64,000 nucleotides of DNA from Closterium sp. NIES-65 (lineage: Eukaryota; Streptophyta; Zygnematophyceae; Desmidiales; Closteriaceae): positions 1 through 64,000 of the forward strand of contig CANXME010000820.1 of assembly GCA_948144175.1 (NCBI GenBank), in the 5' to 3' direction. This document shows, in pieces, positions 21,916 through 31,650 of this stretch; positions within the stretch are counted from its first letter, which is position 1, and every line of letters begins with the position of its first letter. The notes under the pieces are model-generated. The model searched no databases. It was not told where the DNA came from and was given only the letters and a program-made list of their open reading frames with translations. The position numbers were made by a program, and so were the translations under genes.

Positions 21916-22239
21916 CTGGGAAAAGAGCAGAGACAGTGGAGTGGAGGGTGTGTCACAACTTAGGCTTAGAATTGATACATTAGTAATGAGCTTGAAGCTC
22001 TTTAAGTACATCCAAGCAGGGTAGGGAATGGATGGGGAAGGGAATCGGGGGCAATCCCTAGGGATTGGGGGTAATCCCAAGGCAATCTCCAATTGGTGGG
22101 TTGGAGATTGCTTGGAGATTACATTTGGGATTGGTTGGGATGTAGGTATACACCCAACCAAACACAAAGTGCAAACTACACTACTCTAGGATATAGAAAA
22201 TATAAAGTACAAAGTGTGAGATTGAGGGCTAACACTAAC
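21916..22239. other. Border between LRR gene and copia-1, including presumed LTR remnant
   Basis: No LRR exon is seen here. The right part (about 22140-22240) follows the copia-1 polypurine tract and is likely the start of its 3' LTR. Only one copy is visible, so LTR limits cannot be set. Confidence 0.45.
22051..22140. repeat. Cluster of short palindromes / hairpin
   Basis: It contains the perfect palindrome CAATCCCTAGGGATTG (22052-22067) and a hairpin with arms CAATCTCCAA (22083-22092) and TTGGAGATTG (22101-22110). Outer partial pairing is seen between AATCCCAA and TTGGGATT. It may be part of a MITE or of the copia-1 LTR. Confidence 0.6.
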
Positions 22240-22264
22240 ACCCCCCCATAGGCGGCAATCGAAC

Positions 22265-23052
22265 TCAGGGCAGAGAAGGTGGAGCACAGAGCCCCATGGC
22301 GCCAAGGAGACGATGGTGAGGAACTTTTCCAAGGGGCTTGGTGAACAGATCAGCCAGGTTGCAGTCAGATGCAACGTACTCCACATTCAACTGCTCCCGC
22401 TGGACAAGGTCACGGATGAAGAAATGCCGAAGTTCGATGTGCTTGGTGCGAGTGTGATACACAGGGTCTTGGGAGAGGTGGATAGTACTCTGGTTGTCAC
22501 ACCAGAGGGTGGGGGTGGACTGAGGGTAGCCAAGCTCCTGGAGTAGGAAGGTGAGCCAACGGGCCTCTTGAGCAGCCATGGTGCCAGCGTAGAGCTATGC
22601 CTCACAGGAGGAGAGGGAGATTGCTGACGACCTGGTGGAGCGCCAACGGACAATTCCGCTCCCAAGGGTGAAGCAATACCCCTGAGAGGAGTGTCGTCGG
22701 TCTGGTCATCGGCCCAAGAGGATGCAGTGTAACCTTCCAGTCGAGGAGGGGAGAGCCCACCGAGTGTGAGAACGTGAGACTTGGTGCCCTGGAGATAACG
22801 TAGTACCCGCTTCGCCGCCTTCCAGTGAAGGTTAGTGAATCGCCTAGGGGCCACGTAGCGAGAGAGGACACTGACAGGATATGCCAGGTCCGGTCGGGCG
22901 CACATCATGGCGTACATGAGGGACCCAACAAGCTCCGGGTATGCCTCATAGCAGGCCTCTGGTGTGGGTACAGCTGGGGCTGTGAGGAGGTGTTGCAGCG
23001 GCAGCGGGGTGGCAACAGGTGTGCACAGCTCCATCTCAAACCGTTTGAGCAC
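22265..23052 (-). pseudogene. Copia-1 reverse transcriptase end and RNase H
   Basis: Connection-domain motifs PELVGSLMYAMMCARPDLAY, LHWKAAKRVLRYLQGT and GYTASSWADDQTDDT are followed, after a frame change near 22580, by the RNase H end LWCDNQSTIHLSQDPVYH, RTKHIELRHFFIRD and ADLFTKPLGK. The frame ends about 20 bases before the purine tract. Confidence 0.85.
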
Positions 23053-23176
23053 ATTGTTGATGTAGAACTCCTAGGGAGAGTGAAGTGGTGCGAGCCTTGC
23101 GATCACGTGTGATCTCCATCCTCAGGTAGTGCTTGAGGTCACCGAGGTCTTTCATCAGGAGGGCCTTGCTCAGGGC

Positions 23177-23282
23177 CGCGAGGGGCTTGCTTAAGGCCGT
23201 AGACGGGGCGATTCAGGACTTCTTTAACCTTGTTGTGCCATTCGCGAGGGGCTTGCTTAAGGCCGTAGACGGGGCGATTCAG
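23177..23282 (-). repeat. In-frame 66-bp direct duplication in copia-1 reverse transcriptase
   Basis: A 40-bp stretch at 23177-23216 recurs at 23243-23282, offset 66 bp (22 codons). It duplicates NRPVYGLKQAPR. The second copy runs into DLGDLKHYL, and the expected YVDD catalytic segment between them is absent. Confidence 0.85.
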
Positions 23283-23309
23283 CTTCCAGACAGTGTTGGG
23301 AGGGAATTC

Positions 23310-23852
23310 TCATGGGAAGCCTTCAGGTCTGTCCACGAACACTGTCTCCTTGAGACGTCCTTGTAGGAAAGCTAATGAGACGTCCATGGATTTGATCTCA
23401 AAGTCTTCTCGTGCTGCGACATCCATAAGCGTGCGAATAGTGGGAGGTTTGAATGTGAGGGAGAAGGTCTTGAAGAAGTCGTGGTACTGCTGCTGGGTGA
23501 AACCCTTGGCTGCGTAACGTGCTTTGAACACCGGGGCCTCGTCTCGGAGTTGTTTCACACGAAACAACCACTTGCCCCCGACGATGTTGACTCCTGGAGG
23601 TAGAGTCTCGTCGTCGAAGGAGTGGTTGCGGGTGAATGCTTCAATCTCAGCTTGTATGGCAGCACGCCATTCGGCTGCATGGGGACCCGAGAGAGCCTCT
23701 TGGACGGTGAGAGGGATAGGAATGGTCGGGTTCTCCGTGAAGTTGAGTGAGGGTGATTCAGTGATGTCGGGGAAGATGTGCGAGAGCTGAGGAATGACAG
23801 CGTGAAGATCACACAGCTCCTCATGCCTGTCTTCCAAAAGGGTAGAGGGCAC
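23310..23852 (-). pseudogene. Copia-1 reverse transcriptase, N-terminal half
   Basis: It contains EWRAAIQAEIEAF, PPGVNIVGGKWLFRVK, FKARYAAKGFTQ and SMDVSLAFLQGRL, the standard copia reverse transcriptase start (fingers and palm). The expected Asp of the first catalytic motif is present in SMDV. Confidence 0.88.
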
Positions 23853-24398
23853 ATCCCCCCCAGCAGGAGGAGGCGGAGTGATCGCAGTGCATCAAAGAAT
23901 CAGTGCCAGTGGAAGAGCAGCGCCATGCGAGCGAGTGCCATGAGCCACCGGAGAAGAGGGTGGGCCAGGCGGTGTCGGAGGGGTTGATTTAGGAGGCTTG
24001 GGTGGTGGAATGGGCCGCCGCTAGTACGTGATCAGCTCGGGCGACTGTGGGAGAGCGGGTTCCTCTGTGGTAGGGGGAACTGGAGGAGGATGTGGGGCCG
24101 GAGGGTGTGACCGCCGATGGTAAGTGATAGGTGCGCTCGAAGGTGACAGCACAGTCGGCGGAGTGGGAGGTGAGGGGGATGTAGGAGCAGCTGCCGAAGA
24201 CACCGGCGAGGTCGGGTCAGAGATCTCTGAAGGGGAAGGTGCAATGGCAGGAGAGGGAGGAGGTGAGGGGGCCGGCGCAGGTGGGAGGTCAGGGTGCGCA
24301 TCAAAGTCCGCCCACGCGAGAGAGGGTGGATCGGAAGTAGAATCCGGTCCCGAGGTGGAGTAGAATGGGCGGAGTTCATCAAAGACAACGTCGCGGCT
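23853..24398 (-). other. Copia-1 proline-rich linker between integrase and reverse transcriptase
   Basis: Low-complexity Pro/Ser/His-rich coding sequence typical of the region between copia integrase and reverse transcriptase, with stops. Plus-strand open frames here are by-products. Confidence 0.6.
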
Positions 24399-25255
24399 CT
24401 AGACTAACTGTTGAGTGGAGGGGTTGAGGAAGAGATAGTCAGGGGAGTTGGCGTTGTGCCCAAGGTAGATGCACGTTTGAGTCTTGGGACCGAGTTTGCC
24501 ACCGCGCTGTCGCCTGGCCTGAGGGTTGAGGAGGACATAGGCGGTGCACCCCCAGGCGCGAAGAGAGCGAGCAGTGGGTGTTTTCCCGAGCCAAAGTGTG
24601 GTTGGAGTGGTGTCGGGAAGATGCGGGTGGGGGTAAAGATTATAGAGGAGGGCGGCATGGTAGAGGGCATACCCCCAGAGAGAGAGTGGAGCGTTGGAAT
24701 GGCTGAGGAGGCACCGAGTGATCTGCACCAGGGTGTGGTTGCGGCTCTCTGCTTTGCCGTTCTGCTGTGGGCTGTCAGGAAGGGTGAAGTTTTGCTCGAT
24801 GCCTTCTGAAGAGCAGAAGGCTTTGAGCTTGTCGTTGCAAAATTCACCCCCCCCCATCCGAGTGAGGGCGCTGGACCTTGCGGTCAAAGGTGGTCTGTGC
24901 CTGCTTGACCCACGCCATGATGAACAGAGACATAGCGGGAGTGGTCATCCACTATGGCAAGGAAGTAGCGATGGCCACCTCGTGCGGGAACGGGGGCAGG
25001 GCCCCAGACGTCCATGTGCACGAGGTCCAGAGGTGCTGCTGCGACTGTGGGTGCGGCAGGATGGGGCTGTTGGCGCAGTTTGCTCTTGGTGCAATCAAGG
25101 CACGTGGGAGCGGGTGAGTCAGGTGGTGGAGGAAGTGCGGCTGACAGGCCGAGAAGAAGTTTCGTGGAGGCCATGTCAGCAAGCGTGCGGAAGTTTAAGT
25201 GCCGAGCCGATGGTGGTAAAGAATGGTCGGGTTGGAGAGGCTGCCACATGGGCAT
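24399..25255 (-). pseudogene. Copia-1 integrase, frameshifted
   Basis: Pre-integrase HLNFRTLADM is followed by the integrase core: VHMDVWGP with YFLAIVDDHSRY (first Asp), GGEFCNDKL, and PQQNGKAESRNHT (Glu). The domain is split between two frames, with shifts near 24930 and at a G-run around 24845-24855. C-terminal motifs ARSLRAWGCTAYV and YLGHNANSPDYLFLNP are present. Confidence 0.85.
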
Positions 25256-26668
25256 GGTGTGATAGGAGCCTGTGCTTGGATGGTTGACACCTGTGGGAGA
25301 GGTACACGTAGCGTGTAGAGGCCGCTGCTATTGAGGGTGAAGCGGGCTAGGATTTTGTTGGTGAGTGGATCGATGATGTCGCAATGGTCCTCGTTCTCCG
25401 AGAAGACTGCACGTAGTCTTGCATCCTGAATTTTTGTTTGAGCCACTAGATTGTGGCGTAGTGAAGGCACGCACATACCAGTGACAGTGCCAGATGGGAA
25501 GGCGGGGCATGGGACTGTGGATGTACCCTTGGCAAGAATGGTGAAGCTTGAGTCAGCTCCCAAGAGAGGAATGGGTGTTGCGAAGGGTTTGAAGGAGAGT
25601 GTCTCCTTGAGCACACTGTGGGTGGCCCCGCTGTCGAGTGTGAACTCTATGTATTGTGGTGATTGTGATGACCCGATGTACTGGGAGGTAGCTTCATTAA
25701 TCAAGGCAGTGCCAGGGAACAACAGGTTGATACGCACATCAGCAGGAGCACTATCACTAGCACTAGCCGAAGCGTGGTCCTGGACCTCAACTAGGTTGGC
25801 CTTACGAGGGCGCATCCAGTTTGGCGGCTTCTTTTCCACCTCGTGAATGGCATACCATTCGTCGTCCTTCTTCTTGAAGCACGTTGCAAGGGGGTTGTTA
25901 GTGCCACCACACACTTGTCCCTTGCGGTTGCCATACTTGACGACGTAGGTGCACAGTGGGAAGCGGTTGCGCTGGAAGGGCGCCGAGGCGAGGGCCGATG
26001 CGACACTTGCTTGCGGCATGGGAGCGCGGATGGCGTAAGCCTTGGCCTGAGCCGTGGAGTCTTTCTCGGCAGAGAGGAGTGCGGTGGAGACCTTAGCAAA
26101 GGTGAGGTCTTCCGCTGAGAGCGTGAGGAGCATCTTCCTCATTATTTCATATGCCGAGGTGAGCCCAACTAGAAGGGCGGCTGCAGGGGCTTGTTCGAGG
26201 AAGACTATACCCTGCTCGTTCAGTTCGCCATGAATAGTTTGCACCTTGGCGATGTAGTCAGCCATTCCTGAGCAATCCTCAAGGCGGACCTGGAACATGC
26301 TGGGGATGAGGATGGCAACTCTGACTACCTTTTTGTTCATGAACCAATCCTGGAGGTACTTCCAGATGTCATTGGAGGTAGGGTAGTTGTGGAACGTGTT
26401 GACAAGTTTGGGAGGGGTGGAGGCAATGAAGACGCCGATGATAGCAGCATCGGCCTTCTCCCATATCCGGTACTTTTCAACAGCTTCCTCGTACGCCCTC
26501 ATGTCAGTATCACTAGCGGATTCGGTAGGCTCACGGGGGATTGGGGGCTGTTTTCCCTTGTCACATTTGAGGAGGACGTCCTTGAGATCCAATCCCTGCA
26601 CGTCACGACTCAAAAGGTGCTTGTCAACCCCATAGCTCCATGCCTTGAAGTTGGAGCTAGAGCCATCG
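25195..26668 (-). pseudogene. gag: Copia-1 gag and protease
   Basis: One open frame covers a UBN2-type copia Gag (AWSYGVDKHLL, WEKADAAIIGVF, NDIWKYLQDWF), an atypical Cys-rich segment instead of a clear CX2CX4HX4C knuckle, and the aspartic protease motif FTLDSGATHSVL near 25641-25620. It ends just after YHHRLG, the start of the GAG-pre-integrase motif, where a one-base loss shifts the frame. The frame also runs upstream through the gypsy-1 LTR, but those codons are not part of gag. Confidence 0.88.
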
Positions 26669-27046
26669 TGTGAGGATCTAGGATCGAGCTCACAAAAGAG
26701 AATGAGAATTGAGTCGAATTGAATGATCACCTGGGTACAACACGAGGCTATATATAGCCTCGACACAGGGCCCCGTAACCAGGTGTTACGCGAAGGTTCC
26801 GCGGGTCGCGAAGCGTCCCGAACAGATCCTTACCGAATTCAGTAGAAAGCAATTCGGTGGCAACCGAAAAGCCACAATTCGGTGCACGCAACCTAGCTCG
26901 GTGCTATAACTATAATAAAATATAGGAAAGCACCTAGCCTAGGAATTCAAACAATTCATGCATGCATATAATTATCCTATGCTAGAAATAGCATAATAAA
27001 GTAAAGGCAAGCAAGCATAGCTGGCATAAGCCGTCGTACTCTCACA
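26669..27046 (-). repeat. Gypsy-1 3' LTR
   Basis: A 378-bp LTR of the same family as 38857-39234 and 44621-44998. It contains a perfect palindrome around its TATA box, AGGCTATATATAGCCT at 26745-26760, likely the element promoter. Confidence 0.92.
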
Positions 27047-27056
27047 CGTCCCCCCT

Positions 27057-28167
27057 TCAAAGCTGGGTGGCGTGAGATACACCCTGCTTGACAAGATAGT
27101 CCTTGAGAGCACGGCGTGCGTTGCCCATATCAGCTTCTGCAACCCAACTGTCCTCAGTGGGGTCGTATCCTTTCCAGTGTATCAAGAACTCGAGGGTCTT
27201 GCCGCCGCGGCGCCGATGAGAGAGAACGTGCTCAATCTCGTAGTCGGGTTCATCCTGCACGAGAACAGGTGGAGGTGGCGGTAGCTGCCGTCCCTGGAAC
27301 TGGTGGTTGGGGTCCTTGTAGGGTTTCAGTAGCTACACATGGAAAGCGTTGTGAAGCTTCCACGTATCTGGTAAGCGCAAGCGGAATGTAACTGGTGTCA
27401 CCTGTGCCTCCACGAGAAAAGGACCACAGAAGCGAGGCCGGAGTTTGGATGGTAGGTGAGACAGGTTCAAGTTGCGCGTGTCAAGAAGCACCTGATCTCC
27501 GACTGCTACGGTGTGATCACGTTGCTGGCGATCGGCATATTGCTTCTGGGAGTTCTGCATCGTGGTGAGTCGTCGCTGAGTCTTCTCCCATAGCTGCTGC
27601 ATGGTGGTGACGAAGTCATGTGCGGCTAGGACGCATGCCGGTGTGGTTGGCAACAGTCGTGTGAGTGGTTCCCGTCCGTAACATAGGAAGAAAGGAGCTT
27701 TCCCTGTGGCCGCATGTGAGGCGTTGTTGTAAGCGAACTCTAGGGTCGGTAACTGTGTGTCCCAGTGGCTGACGTCATCCTTGCAAGCTGTGCGTAGTAA
27801 CTGTACAACCACTTGATTGAGTCGCTCTATCTGTCCGTCAGTCTGCGGGTGGTATGCTGAAGACATTGCAAGTTTTGTCCCCAACAGTCCCATGAGCTCC
27901 TTCCAGAACTTACTGGTGAATTTTGGGTCTCTGTCTCAGATGAGTGTAGCGGGGATGCCGTGGATGGTGATGATGCGGTCGAAGAACGGGTGAGCAGTTG
28001 CTTGAGCTGTAGCTATGGTGTTGGTCGGTATGAAGTGACCCATTTTTGAGAACTTATCGATGACTACGAGGATGGAATCGTGCCCCCGTGAGGTCGAAGG
28101 AAGTCCTGTGATAAAGTCGAGGCTAACGACCTGCCATGGCTGCTCTGGTACGGGTAGAGGCTGAAGT
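27057..28167 (-). pseudogene. Gypsy-1 integrase C-terminal part and chromodomain
   Basis: The 3' end has a chromodomain (YEIEHVLSHRRRGGKTLEFL, HWKGYDPTEDSWVAEADM). Upstream is integrase with PWQVVSLDFITGLP, FSKMGHFIPT and TDGQIERLNQVVVQLLR. An in-frame stop interrupts just before DRDPKF near 27935; gypsy-2 has Ser there. There is also an interruption between 27260 and 27333. Confidence 0.88.
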
Positions 28168-28539
28168 TGCGGAGATAACTGCTGCAACGGGAGCTAGACT
28201 GCGGGCTAGGCACATGTGCTCGTGTGATCTCTGCATTCGTTCACTTAGTCGTTTCCTTGTGTTCACGCTTCTTGCTAGTTCACGGGGAGAATTGGCAAGA
28301 GTTTCACTAGGAAAACATGACAACAATGATAGCAACAACATTGGCAGCATTGACTACATCAGAGCTAGCTAGGCTGCTGGTCGACCTCCAGCGCAGCACG
28401 GTCGACCGCACTCTAGCGCAGCAGCGCTCGCACCGCTCCAGCGTAGCAGAGTAGCGGTTCGCCAACGTTGCAAGTCCACGGTGTGCCAGCGCTGCACCAA
28501 GTCGGCTACACAGCGTTGCACGCGCAGGACAACGGTGCA
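28168..28539 (-). repeat. Copia-2 3' LTR
   Basis: 372 bp, plus-strand TGCGGAGATAACTG to CAACGGTGCA. It abuts gypsy-1 at 28167. Confidence 0.92.
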
Positions 28540-29537
28540 CCTGCTTCACAGGTGCGCGCAGCTGGTTGGTGCGCACTTCCCTGTCACATGCACAGCGCAG
28601 ACGCCTCGCAGACTCCACGCCAACGACTGTGCCCACCAGCCACGTCAACCTCGGGATACCACCCCCGAGGTCGGCCTCGCAGACTCCACCCTGGCGACAC
28701 TCGCACACGTCGCCGGGGTATTCCGGTCGACCAGGCAACCACGCCTGACCGACCAGCACAGTCCGTAGCCGGCCACGCATGCCCGGCGTCCCCAGTCCGG
28801 CGTCCAGTCGCCCAGGACACCTTCCGAACCCCCAGGTCAGCGTCCAGACGCCCAGGACGCCGACCAAGCCTCCAGAGCGGCGTCCCTCCTCCCAGGACGC
28901 CGACCAGACGCCCAGGTCGGTGTGTGGACCCCCCAGGACACCCAGGTCTGCGTCCGGACCCCAGGACGCCGTGCAGACGCCCCGGTAGTCGTGGCGACGC
29001 CCAGCTCGGCGTCCAGCTTCCCGGGACGTCGTCCAAGCGTCCGGAACACCAACCAGGCGTCCAGGGCGGCGTCCTCCTGCTCGACGCCCTACAGCCAGAC
29101 GCCCTCCAGCTTGGCGTCCTTGCAGTGGCCCCCGTGCCCGCTGCTGTAGGTCGGCTGCAACCCCCGCACATCCGACCGCAAGGTTGGCTCCGCCCAAGCG
29201 AGGACGGGGCCTTACAACGCTCCCGTTGACACTCCCCTGCCGCGTTCACGCTTGGGCCCCCAGCCCACACGGCAGTACAGCTCCGAGAATAGCCCGACGG
29301 CGTGCACCCAACACACAGCACGCCGGTCACCGCACCAGCCATGCAAGAGGGCATGGCACCTACTGCTGCACGTCGTTGTCGCCGTCGCCCACGTCGGCCA
29401 AGCGCACCTGGCGCGACGGAGCACCGGTTGAAGGCCGGATAGTGCAGCGCCTTCGTCAGGAAGTCGGCTGGCTGCTCATCGGTCGGGATGTACTGCAGCG
29501 AGAACTTCCCACGCTTCACCATGTACTGCAGCCAGGC
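28540..29537 (-). other. Copia-2 3' non-coding internal region with minisatellite
   Basis: Sequence between the RNase H end and the 3' LTR. About 28785-29105 is an array of degenerate units built on GACGCCNACCTGGGCGTC-like and complementary motifs of about 20-24 bp. The long open frames on both strands here reflect GC-rich repeats, not genes. The same array occurs in copia-3 at about 51290-51612. Confidence 0.7.
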
Positions 29538-30791
29538 CTATCGCCGCTCCATGTGCTTGAGGTTGCCTGTCAACCCCATGCCCTCGGCGACCGTGATGGC
29601 CGACTTGTCCACGCGCAGGACAGTCGGCTTCCCGGCGTTCAGCTGCCCGAACTCGGCGAGGAGGAAGCGAAGGCGGCGTCCCTCCTTGCCAGCTTCAGTG
29701 GCCGCCACGTACTCCGACTCGGTCGATGACAGCGTCGCGCACTTGATGCGCTGGCTCGACCAGGAGACTGCGGCCCCACCGTAGACGAACACGTAGCCAC
29801 CCGTGCTCGTCCTGTTCTGCTTGTCACCGGCGTCGTCGGCGTCCACGTAGCCGACCAGCTCGAGCGACTCAGGTCCACCGCCGAACTCCAGGGCGGTGTC
29901 ACGTGTGTTGGCGAGGTAGGCAAGGTAACGGTCGACCTCGCACCAATGCTGGTCGCTCCTCACCGTGAGGCCGCTCCCCAGCTTGCCGCAGGCAAAGGCG
30001 ATGTCTGGCCTCGTCGTCGTCGCCGCGAACTGCAACGAGCCGACCTTCTGCCGGTACTCCTCCTCTTGCCGTTCCTTTGCCTTCTCGTTGTCGAAGGTGA
30101 GCTCGGCGTAGGCGTCGACCGAGACCGGCGTCTTCGGGGTGCGCCCGGTCTGCTCCTCGTCGATGAAACGCCTACGTAGCTTGTCGGCATAGCCTTGCTG
30201 GTGCAGCCACAGTTTCCCCGCCGACCTGTCGCGCACGATCTCCAGCCCAAGGTACTTCTGCACCGGCGAGATCTCGCGCAGCTCGAAGGCGGCTTCCAGC
30301 AGCTCCTTCAGCATCGCGGCGCTGCTGCTGGCGGCGAGCAGGTCGTCAACGTAGACCAGCACCTAGCAGGCCACTCCGTCCTCGCCGACCTTGAAGTAAA
30401 GAGCCTCGTCGACTTGGCTCTTCTTCCACACGGCGCCGACCAGCACATCATTGAGCGTCAAGTACCACAGCAGGGGCGACTGCTTCAGCCCATAGAGGCT
30501 CTTCAGCAGCCTGCACACCCGGCCGGATCCATCGTTGAAGTAGTCCGGCTGGTGCATGTACAGCACCCGGTCGAGCTTGCTCTGCAGGAAGGCGTTCTTC
30601 ATGTCGAGCTGCATCAGGTTGGGGTTGAGGACGGTGACGATGCTGAGGAAGATCCTCAGCGTGACGTAGCTGCCCACCGGCGCGAACGTCTCGTCGTAGT
30701 CGGCGCCGTACACCTGCGTGAAGCCCTTCACGACCAGCCTCGCCTTTTCTCGCTCGATGGTGTCGTCGATGTGGTACTTCGTCGTCAACAC
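29538..30791 (-). pseudogene. Copia-2 reverse transcriptase and RNase H
   Basis: Transcribed from high to low coordinates: the palm segment (LMQLDMKNAFLQSKLDRVLY, VCRLLKSLYGLKQSPLLWY), a TAG at 30363-30365, then LVYVDDLLAASSSAAML with an intact YVDD, KYLGLEIVRD, and RNase H motifs TSTGGYVFVYGGAAVSWSSQ and STESEYVAATEAGKEGRRL. It ends after GNLKHMERR in a frameshift relative to copia-3. Confidence 0.88.
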
Positions 30792-30794
30792 CTA

Positions 30795-31650
30795 CCGGTT
30801 CTTCATGATGTTCACTCCCGGCGGGCGTTCGACCAGCTCCCACGTTCCCATGTTGATGAGGCTGCGGATCTCTTCTTCCATGGCGGCCTTCACCGCCGGT
30901 CCCTTCCAGCTCACCAACGCCTCCTTCACCGTCATCGTCGAGATGTCCCAACGGTGCTCGGGGTCGGCTAGCATATCGGGGTCGAGCTTTGGAAACTCCT
31001 CATCCTCCTCGGCGTCGTCGTACAGTAGGTCGTCGGCATCATCGTCCACGTCGTACACCGTGGTGAAGGCAGCGGGGACGAAGAAGTCAGGCGGCCTCCG
31101 AAGTCGGCCTGAACGCCGTGGTCCCGGCTGAACCTCCTCGGCATCCCCTCCATCGTCACTGTCGTCGCTGCCCTCGGCGTCCTGCTGCTCCTCAGCCGGC
31201 ATTGCAGCCGACTGCTCCCCTGTGGTCGGCGTCCCAGCCGACTTCTCCCCTATGGTCGGCTCCCCTGCCGACGACCCGGTCGCCAACTGCTCCTTGATCG
31301 GCGTCGATGCTGCCTGCTCCCCTGTCAGCTGCTGTTCTGCAGACGTCTCCTTCACCGGCTTCACCGAAGTTGGCTGCACCACCTGCTGCCTCCCGGTCGG
31401 TGTCAACTTCGCTCCCATGCCGCCTTGCACAGCAGCACGTCGGCCACCGGCGATGCTTGGGACCGGCGCCACAGGTGACGCACGACTTCTCCCCTCATCG
31501 CCGAAGGCCGACGACGGGGTCAGTTCATGCGAGTCGGCGTCCAGGGGAGGGGCAGGTGAAGGGTAGGGACCGGGGACGTCCTCGGCGTCCTCACCAGTAA
31601 GCACACCGACTTGGCGAGCAGAGGCACCGACGCCGTCGAGGTGTCCGTTG
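30795..31650 (-). pseudogene. Copia-2 linker and reverse transcriptase start
   Basis: Acidic, Ser/Pro/Ala-rich linker (EEQQDAEGSDDSDDGGDAEE) followed by MEEEIRSLINMGTWELVERP and PPGVNIMKNR, the first motif of the reverse transcriptase. It stops at TAG 30792-30794, where copia-3 has TGG. Confidence 0.8.

Larger units (their letters stand above)
22240..26668 (-). mobile_element. Copia-1: degenerate Ty1/copia retrotransposon
   Basis: Domain order on the minus strand is gag, protease, integrase, reverse transcriptase, RNase H, as in Ty1/copia elements. A purine tract (22241-22250 on the plus strand as C7) precedes a presumed LTR start TGTTAGTG. The 5' LTR and first gag codons are missing because gypsy-1 begins exactly at 26669. 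There are several frameshifts and a damaged reverse transcriptase, so it is inactive. Confidence 0.85.
26669..28167 (-). mobile_element. Gypsy-1: truncated Ty3/gypsy chromovirus (3' LTR plus 3' internal part)
   Basis: A 378-bp LTR (26669-27046; TGTGAG...CTCACA on the plus strand) matches both LTRs of gypsy-2 and is followed by the same purine tract, chromodomain and integrase. The copy stops at 28167, where the copia-2 LTR begins. The gypsy-2 sequence continues past the matching point, so copia-2 inserted there and the remainder was lost. Confidence 0.9.
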
